From Bryum argenteum (taxonomy: Eukaryota; Streptophyta; Bryopsida; Bryales; Bryaceae), in NCBI GenBank assembly GCA_037043015.1, contig CM073322.1, positions 19,417,601 through 19,481,600 of the forward strand: DNA of 64,000 nucleotides, given 5' to 3'. Position 1 is the first letter of the stretch, and every line of letters begins with the position of its first letter. The translations under genes and the position numbers were made by a program. Under the pieces are notes generated by a model that was not told where the DNA came from, did not search any database, and was given only the letters and a program-made list of their open reading frames with translations. Of this stretch, positions 57,575 through 64,000 are shown piece after piece.

Positions 57575-57868
57575 GCCTTGCCAGACTACCGGCAGCTCGT
57601 TGACCGGTGGTGGCTAGGATTAGAGCCTAGCCCTGCTCGGCCACAGCAGCAATTGCCGGAGGAGGTACCACACTCCCACTCTCTGTCTCTTGGCCGATGA
57701 CGTGGACCGGAAATGTTGGATTTCCAGGCACTTCCGCCCGGTAGTTTTTGGATGCGAGCTGGCACGACAGGTCACGCTGCCTCTGCCAAAATTGCTTGTT
57801 GTGTGGTAGTGACGCTCTCCTCTCCGCCAATCGTTGCGTACTCACTGCCGGTAGTCTGGCAGCGGCCT
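57575..57868. mobile_element. Inverted-repeat element with GCCAGACTACCGGCAG ends
   Basis: GCCAGACTACCGGCAG (57,580-57,595) is mirrored by CTGCCGGTAGTCTGGC (57,845-57,860). The interior is GC-rich, with an unrecognised open frame. I could not settle the exact ends or the target duplication. Confidence 0.5.
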
Positions 57869-58473
57869 AAGGGACAAAACTGGTCTCGTTGAAACCATAT
57901 GGAAAAAATCTTCGATCTTCAAAAGTCTCATTTTTACAGCGTAAAAGCCATATTTGGGGCTTTTGGGGTTAATGGGTTGTTATTATTCTCACTTGAGTTG
58001 TGACTTGGAGGGGCTAGTGAGGTGCTAGGATAGAACGTTCGTAGTTGGTGGGAGGTCACATTGCTTAAGCAAATGGCAGGTGGATTACAATGTTCACTGC
58101 CATCTGCATGTGGGGGAGCTGCCCACGGTCCTCATTAGGGTGAGTGCTAAGCAATTTACCATGTGCTGCTCCCATGTACCTACCAGGTACATACTCTTCT
58201 TGCATAGGACAAATTTGTCCCAATATGACAACCACTTGCCCTACATGCACAAAGTACTATTATCTTGGAAAAGTTGAATGTAATTCAGTTTATTGCATGG
58301 AAGTTGCTCTAAATGTGTCCTTTTCTTACTTATTTGGAATTTTTATACTATCATTATTGGAGCATAAAATCGAGGACCACATGAGGTATTACTTTTAGTG
58401 ATTGAATATATTTCTTGTAGTTAAACTAAATGCCCCTTCCCACCTGGCCTTTGATAAGAGCATACATTAAAAC
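57869..58473. other. No gene seen
   Basis: The stretch is mixed-composition intergenic sequence up to the TTAA of piggyBac 2. Confidence 0.4.
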
Positions 58474-58477
58474 TTAA

Positions 58478-61400
58478 CCCTTAAACGCCCAAGCGTGCCC
58501 CTGGGGCACGTTCTGAAAGTTCGAGCTACTGTACCTCCGGCTTCGTCGGACGGAATCTTGCGCGACTGGGGTCAAACTGGTCGGGCGAGGACCCTCTCCG
58601 ACGTCCTCCAATCTGCGGTAACAATTCGGCTGTGTCGTGGTCACGATTTGTATACCGCTGGTTACGGCTGGTGAGAGAGTTCGTTTTGCTGCTGCCCGAT
58701 GCTGGCGAGCGTCGTTGGACTCTCGATTTCCTGGCTTGGTGCTCGCAAGCCGGGTGCCTTTTGTTCGATCATCTGTCAGAGCCGTTGTTTTATATTTAGC
58801 TGTTCCGTTTCTTGTGACTTTTGCTCGACCGTTGGGCAACGGACTCGAAAACGGCAGGATGGTTGCAGACTGGATTCGTGAACGACGGGATAGCTGCGGG
58901 GACGATTTCCGCAATGAATTGCAACGTTGGCTTGAACATGAGCAGAATCAACCACAATCAATAATCGATGAGTGTTTACGGTTCTTGGACGACAGTTATC
59001 TTCTCTCACGTCCGCTTCTACCTGGTGTTGTCTTGCCGCAAATTCCCGGTCCAAGAAACTTTCGATTTCTGTTTCGTAGAAATATCGCAGAGCTCCTGCG
59101 GTGGTCTGATCGACGCAGAGAAGGCGAAGGTGGTGGCTTTAGTAACGCTATCAACAAGTTTATTCGGGAATCCTGGTGGCCGGATGGAGAAGCAGAGGCG
59201 CTCCATGGCGATCTTCACGGTCGACAGAACTCCAGGTGAAAATGAAACCAGCGATTCTACTTTTCACGAATTAGGGTTTTTGAGCAATCCGGTTATTGGT
59301 GAGTCTGGTTGCTTGCATAGTGGGGTTTCAGTTGGACAGGGGAGGTCAGAGGATTTCGCGTACTCGCCAGAGTCAGCCATCATCGGCGATGGCGTCACGA
59401 TGGCCCCCCGGTCTTCGACTCGAACTCGCCGACAGCCTACTATCGGACAGGCAAGGCGACGTGCAAGCAGCGAAAGAATGGCACTTCCGGTAAGTCCCTT
59501 GTTCAAAGTCTAGTAGCCTGCTGAAAGTGGTACCACTTGCAATTTGTGCCACTCGCACTCGTTCTGTTTCCAACACTCTTACAAGTGAAGACAAGTGTCA
59601 TAAAATGATGAAATCATCACAACACAATCAAGGCTCTGAAGAAAGTGGTGCAGACACAAAAGGCCAAAGTTGACGCTGAACAAAGGATTGCTTGGTTCAT
59701 TGCCAACTCTTCCACGGAAGCAGACTCCTCGAGTATCCTTTCGGATGAATCGACAAAGAATAAAGCACGATGGAAAGCATTTTCTTGTCAATATTTGGAC
59801 TCTTTTTCATTTTGTCCGATGCACTGGTCTGCATGGACTTGGACTATGACGTATCTCACCGTGCTTTCATCGTGGACGCTAGTCACAAGCTGTTTATATT
59901 CCACAGGCTGCTCACATCCGGTGGCAAGAGATGGGGTGTGAGCAGCTCCTTCTTTACCAATCAATGTATCAATCGCTCGCTTTTGGTTTCAGAGTTTGAA
60001 TTTGACCGAGGTGGTTTGTTGTCTGTGCAGGCTCTGGAACAGCCCATGAGCAACCTCAACCAGAGCATAATCCTTCGTCCGGGTGAGTTACGGCCAGGGA
60101 CTGCCCGATTGGTGCGCCAACGGCTCGAGCTGGGTCACGATGGCCAGCTGACATTGGAACAGTCCGTGGAGGGGCTGCCTAGTTCACCAGTGCCTGACGC
60201 GGGTAACAGTTCTCGAGAACCTCAAGCTCCGGAGCCAACAGAGGCGTCGTATCACGCAAGCAAAAAACGACGCATCCCGCCATCAGCTGGTAACTCGTTG
60301 CCCCCACACTCACCACTTCCTTTTGATTTTATGGCAATGGATTCTCTTCTTGAGAATCCTCATGCCCGTGGTTGTGGGTTTGTGCAGGGTGAAGACGGAG
60401 CACATGTGGAGGAGCTTCTGGAGGCACTTAGGGACAATGACATTTGTCAATTAGATAGCCAAGCTACAAGTGAATTTGAGCTTGTTTGGGCTTCTAGTTT
60501 GCATAATCGAAATGTTACCTTGAGAAGTGAACTTCAAAAATCTTTGCACATGCCATTGTACAATCTTGGATGCCTTGGTAGGTGTGTAATTGTCCCAAAA
60601 TGTGAATTACTTGACTTGAACATCCCTTTAGATAGTGAAGCACGGTATTTAGACATGTTTTGGGGAACGGTTGTGAATGAATTCTATGACCCATTGATTG
60701 CCATTGATATGCTAGAAGTCTTATTGTTTGGACCATGGGGGAGATATAGTGTCCCGGAGGCCGTAGTAAAATTTGTGGATGAAAATGGTGAGTATGGTAT
60801 GGTAAGTGAAGTCCAACTTTGGGGTTCAAGACTTAGAACTCCAAGTCCATCCACAAACGACTCTTCGGATTATACATATTACCCCGGCAATCGGAATCCC
60901 AAGTTTCAAATGACATGGATAAATTAGAAAAGATGGAATTGACCCCAAATTCGAAGAAGTGGTTTATAAACAACTCTAATGCATCAAATGAAATAGGTTT
61001 AGGATGCAATTTGACATTTACTGAATTTTCTAGTTTACCGGTAAATGAACGCTTTGCACCCGGTATGTGGAATTCACCTTGCACTCAAATTCCCCCCGTT
61101 CATTGGTTAGGGGGCAAACAAGGTTTGGTTGAGCCTTTGACATTATGCCGAAATCCCCTTGACTTCTTTTTGTTGTTTTGGCCTAATGACGTGTTGGTGA
61201 GAATTGTTAGAATGTCTAATTTGTATGCCGCATCAAGCAATGAGGAAGGCAAGACACGTGGAGGAGCCCGTTGGGTCCCGTTGACGGTAAAGGAGCTACT
61301 AACCTTTTTTGGTATACTTATGTTAATGGCTACTAAAAAGTTACCTAATGTTCGATTACATTGGTCAAAATGTTTTGATGAGTTATTTCTAACCAATGCA

Positions 61401-63099
61401 ATTACAAAATGCATGTCAAGAAATAGGTTTGAAGACATATTGAGATGTTTGCACTTAGTTGATAATAGGAATGTTACCACGGATAAATCTAGTCCTAATT
61501 ACAATAAATTAGCAAAAACCGAGTGGTTAGTGAACAAACATAATGATTTATGTTCTTTGTATTATAACCCGGAACAAAATGTATGCGTTGACGAAATGAT
61601 GATAAAATACACGGGTAAGTATGCACCTATAAAACAATACATGAAAGCCAAACCCACACAATATGGTTTGAAAATTTGGTGTTTGGCTAATTGTGAATCA
61701 AAGTACGTGCAAAGAATCGATATCTATTGCGGGGCAAGCGATTCCCAAGAGGAGGGGAACGTCGGGGGGAGAGTTGTGCTAAACCTCATGTCCGGTTTGG
61801 AAGGTAAGGGGCACATTGTTACATGTGACAATTTTTTTACCTCACCGGCATTATTTTGGTCTTTGTTGGAACGTGGTATTTTTGCGACAGGCACTTGTAG
61901 GACAAACCGAATTGGGTGGCCTCAAGCGCTCACTAACTCACCCACGGGATCCCGGGGACAACTTTGGTACCGGGTGCACGCAAGCGAACGAATGTGCGCC
62001 GTGACTTGGTACGATAATAAACCCGTCTCTTTGCTTTCTACGGCGTGTAGTCCGGTTGATACCTCACGGTCTTTGTTTATAACCCGATGGCATGCCGGGG
62101 GTTATATTCAAATTCCGGCGTCCCCGGTTTTGTTGCATTACCAACAACACATGAGAGGTGTTGATGTGCATGACCAATTGCGGGGTTATTACTCATTGCA
62201 AAGAAGAGATCACAAATGGTGGCATAAGATCTTTTATCATATTTTAGATCAATCTTTTTTTGAATGCCTATATTTTATACAAAAGCCATGGTATTGAGGG
62301 GTACTACACCTATGTCTCATTTGCAATTCTATGTTGAAATAGCTAACGTTTTGACCGAGGTGCCCGTAGACAAACCCACATGCATGCCCGGGGCGGCGGT
62401 TCCAAATTCTAACAAATTACACTATACTATGGTTTGGAGTGGTCATGAAAACCGTATCCGACGTCGTTGTGTGGTTTGCAAGAAAGTCCGGCAATGGTAT
62501 TGCCTTACTTGCAATGTTTCTGTTTGTATGGGTGAGTACTTTGTAATTCACCATAGCAACTCATGACACATATATTATTTAGTTTTATTTTGCCAGCCCA
62601 CGAATGCTTTGTAATTCACCATGCCATTTATTCTAAGCATGTTTTTTACATTTCTCCTCAATAAAGCATAATTTATACCCATGTGTAATTTATTGTGATT
62701 TTATCACGTATTATTTCTTTGAATATGCCTAGTATACATTTGCCAAGTAAGTACTTGGGCACCCCAAGTAAGCACCATGTCTTTTATTCTAAGCATGTTG
62801 GGGGGAGAGTAAGAGAGGCACAGTCTGTGGGGCTGACCTTGGGGGAGGGGGCCTTGGGGGGGGGGGGGAGAGGGGGGGATCCATGAGGGGGGGGTGGTTA
62901 GCAGTTGTGAGGTGGCCCGTGCGATGAGCTGCCGGCACTCTTCCGGAACCCGCTGCGGCCAAGGACTGCACGGCTTCCCACACGATTGCCTGCGCGGTAT
63001 GCTTGGGCCCGACCCCACATCCTTACTCTGCCCGATACCTCCAAGATGCGCCCCAGATGCTCCGGGCTGCCCGATAATTGAGCCTTGGGCGTTTAAGGG
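58478..63099 (+). mobile_element. piggyBac element 2 (4,622 bp)
   Basis: TTAA lies at 58,474-58,477 and 63,100-63,103. The perfect 16-bp terminal inverted repeats are CCCTTAAACGCCCAAG. Next to the left repeat is a palindrome, CGTGCCCCTGGGGCACG. The interior encodes a decayed piggyBac transposase. The right subterminal region (about 62,820-63,060) is GC-rich, with long G runs. Its ends and protein differ from piggyBac 1, so it is a distinct family. Confidence 0.93.
58859..62566 (+). pseudogene. piggyBac transposase 2, broken
   Basis: This is the transposase for TTAA-directed cut-and-paste movement. A likely first exon starts at ATG 58,859 (MVADWIRERRD) and carries the N-terminal domain (RWLEHEQ ... 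RESWWPD). A GT-AG intron at 59,490-60,030 joins RMALP to ALEQPMSN in phase 0. The core runs to 62,297 with catalytic Asp motifs CVDEMMIKYTG (~61,587), HIVTCDNFFTSP (~61,815) and MRGVDVHDQL (~62,152). The C-terminal zinc-binding region (CVVCKK...CLTCN) lies at about 62,470-62,530. Breaks: a frame change near 59,200, an indel near 60,888 between YYPG and SESQVS, and two shifts between 62,260 and 62,335. It is related to piggyBac 1 but clearly diverged. Confidence 0.88.
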
Positions 63100-63103
63100 T
63101 TAA

Positions 63104-64000
63104 GACCTCCACAATTTTGAGGAAATTCCTTATTCTTAGGGAAGGCCTCATCAATGAGGCTTGGAAAAGTGTCTTGAAAAGTAGCCTCAATTACATAATG
63201 GCTCCTCAAAGGCCCCATTAACTAAGACCACTCTTAAGTCTTCAAAACTTGAAAATATTTCTAATTGTGGTGCTTTCTTAACACTTGCCTACTAATGCTC
63301 AACTATCTTTTGTCCTCCCAAATACTAGCTAATATTTTTTTTGTCCTCCAAGTTTTAGAGTGTGCCATGTGGGCATCCATGTAGGATTGGTAATTACTAA
63401 AGAATGTAGGTGTGGACACACACTCTTTTAAGGAGATAAGACCACCTTCTAACACCACCTCTAAGGCCAAGTGGGAACGTACCTTAAGATAATAAATATA
63501 TATATATAATATGATTATATCCAAATGTTTTTTGGATGGTGTATGATAAAGTATTCATATTTAGAGATGTTATCGTGGTATTCATCTAATGACCAGTGGA
63601 GGGTTTGGAGATTATAGAACCCCCTTTCTTCCATCTTAGTCGTTAGTCGTGCTTGGGAACCCGCTTAGTCGTTGATTGCTCTTGGGAATCTTTTAGGGGA
63701 GCCCTATTTACCTTCTTGTGCCTAGCTTAGTTGTTGGTCTATAGTGGGAACCCCTATTCACCTTTTGGTACCTTGCTTAGAGCATCTCCACTAGACGCCC
63801 TGGCACGCACTGGAAAGCCCATGTCAGGCTATTGTAGCTCCAAACGGTCCCCACCAACGGGATGATTGAGGCCAAATGGCCTTGAGGGCCTCCATACAAG
63901 TAGCGTGACACGCAAAACGAGCACTCCTCTCCACTGCCACTTTAAACTATTGTAGCTCTGAAGATTCTCTCCTAGTCAAACTTTATCCTCAACCATGGCT
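63104..64000. other. No gene seen; possible MITE start at the window edge
   Basis: About 63,620-63,790 holds loosely repeated 'cttagtcgttg...gggaaccc' units. TTAGAGCATCTCCACTAGACG near 63,778 resembles a common plant MITE terminus, but the other end is outside the window. Confidence 0.4.

Overview
The window is transposon-dense DNA from a plant nuclear genome. Two intron-containing host genes fix the lineage as a plant. One is a small atypical bHLH-ACT regulator (34.4-35.0 kb, 3 exons). The other is a plant-type ceramide synthase of the LAG1/LOH family (39.4-41.7 kb, 6 exons, reconstructed at 324 aa). piggyBac and dual-endonuclease LINE elements would suit a non-seed land plant, but the species cannot be fixed from the sequence.

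Layout. 1-6.4 kb: no clear genes, one inverted-repeat MITE and a truncated LINE tail. 6.46-11.25 kb: a Stowaway-like palindromic MITE whose central TTAA was hit by a TTAA-flanked MITE and by a 4.3-kb piggyBac element with a decayed transposase. 12.6-13.9 kb: another truncated LINE tail, a cluster of Helitron-like 3' termini and minisatellites. 15.2-31.9 kb: a complete non-LTR retrotransposon on the minus strand, bounded by a 12-bp target-site duplication. It has ORF1 and a giant ORF2 that carries a 2A-like ribosome-skipping motif, an AP-type endonuclease, reverse transcriptase, RNase H, a zinc finger and a probable C-terminal restriction-like endonuclease, so it is Dualen-like. Its ORF2 is split by a 4.56-kb insertion (20,692-25,250) with a 5-bp duplication; removing the insertion and one duplication leaves a 2,740-codon frame. 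32-44.8 kb: low-complexity and dispersed repeats around the two host genes. 45-50 kb: Harbinger/Tourist-like and TTAA-flanked MITEs. 50.3-55.8 kb: a Ty3/Gypsy LTR element with clear LTRs but a broken interior. 58.5-63.1 kb: a second piggyBac element of a different family, with TTAA duplications, 16-bp terminal repeats and a decayed transposase.

The most notable system is the Dualen-like LINE. It shows a short ORF1/ORF2 overlap, a 2A-like cleavage site, two endonuclease types in one polyprotein and a strongly G-poor sense strand. Four related 3' ends in the window carry a terminal stem-loop whose two stem sequences differ by compensating changes. The two piggyBac elements also share a previously unfamiliar N-terminal domain upstream of the transposase core.
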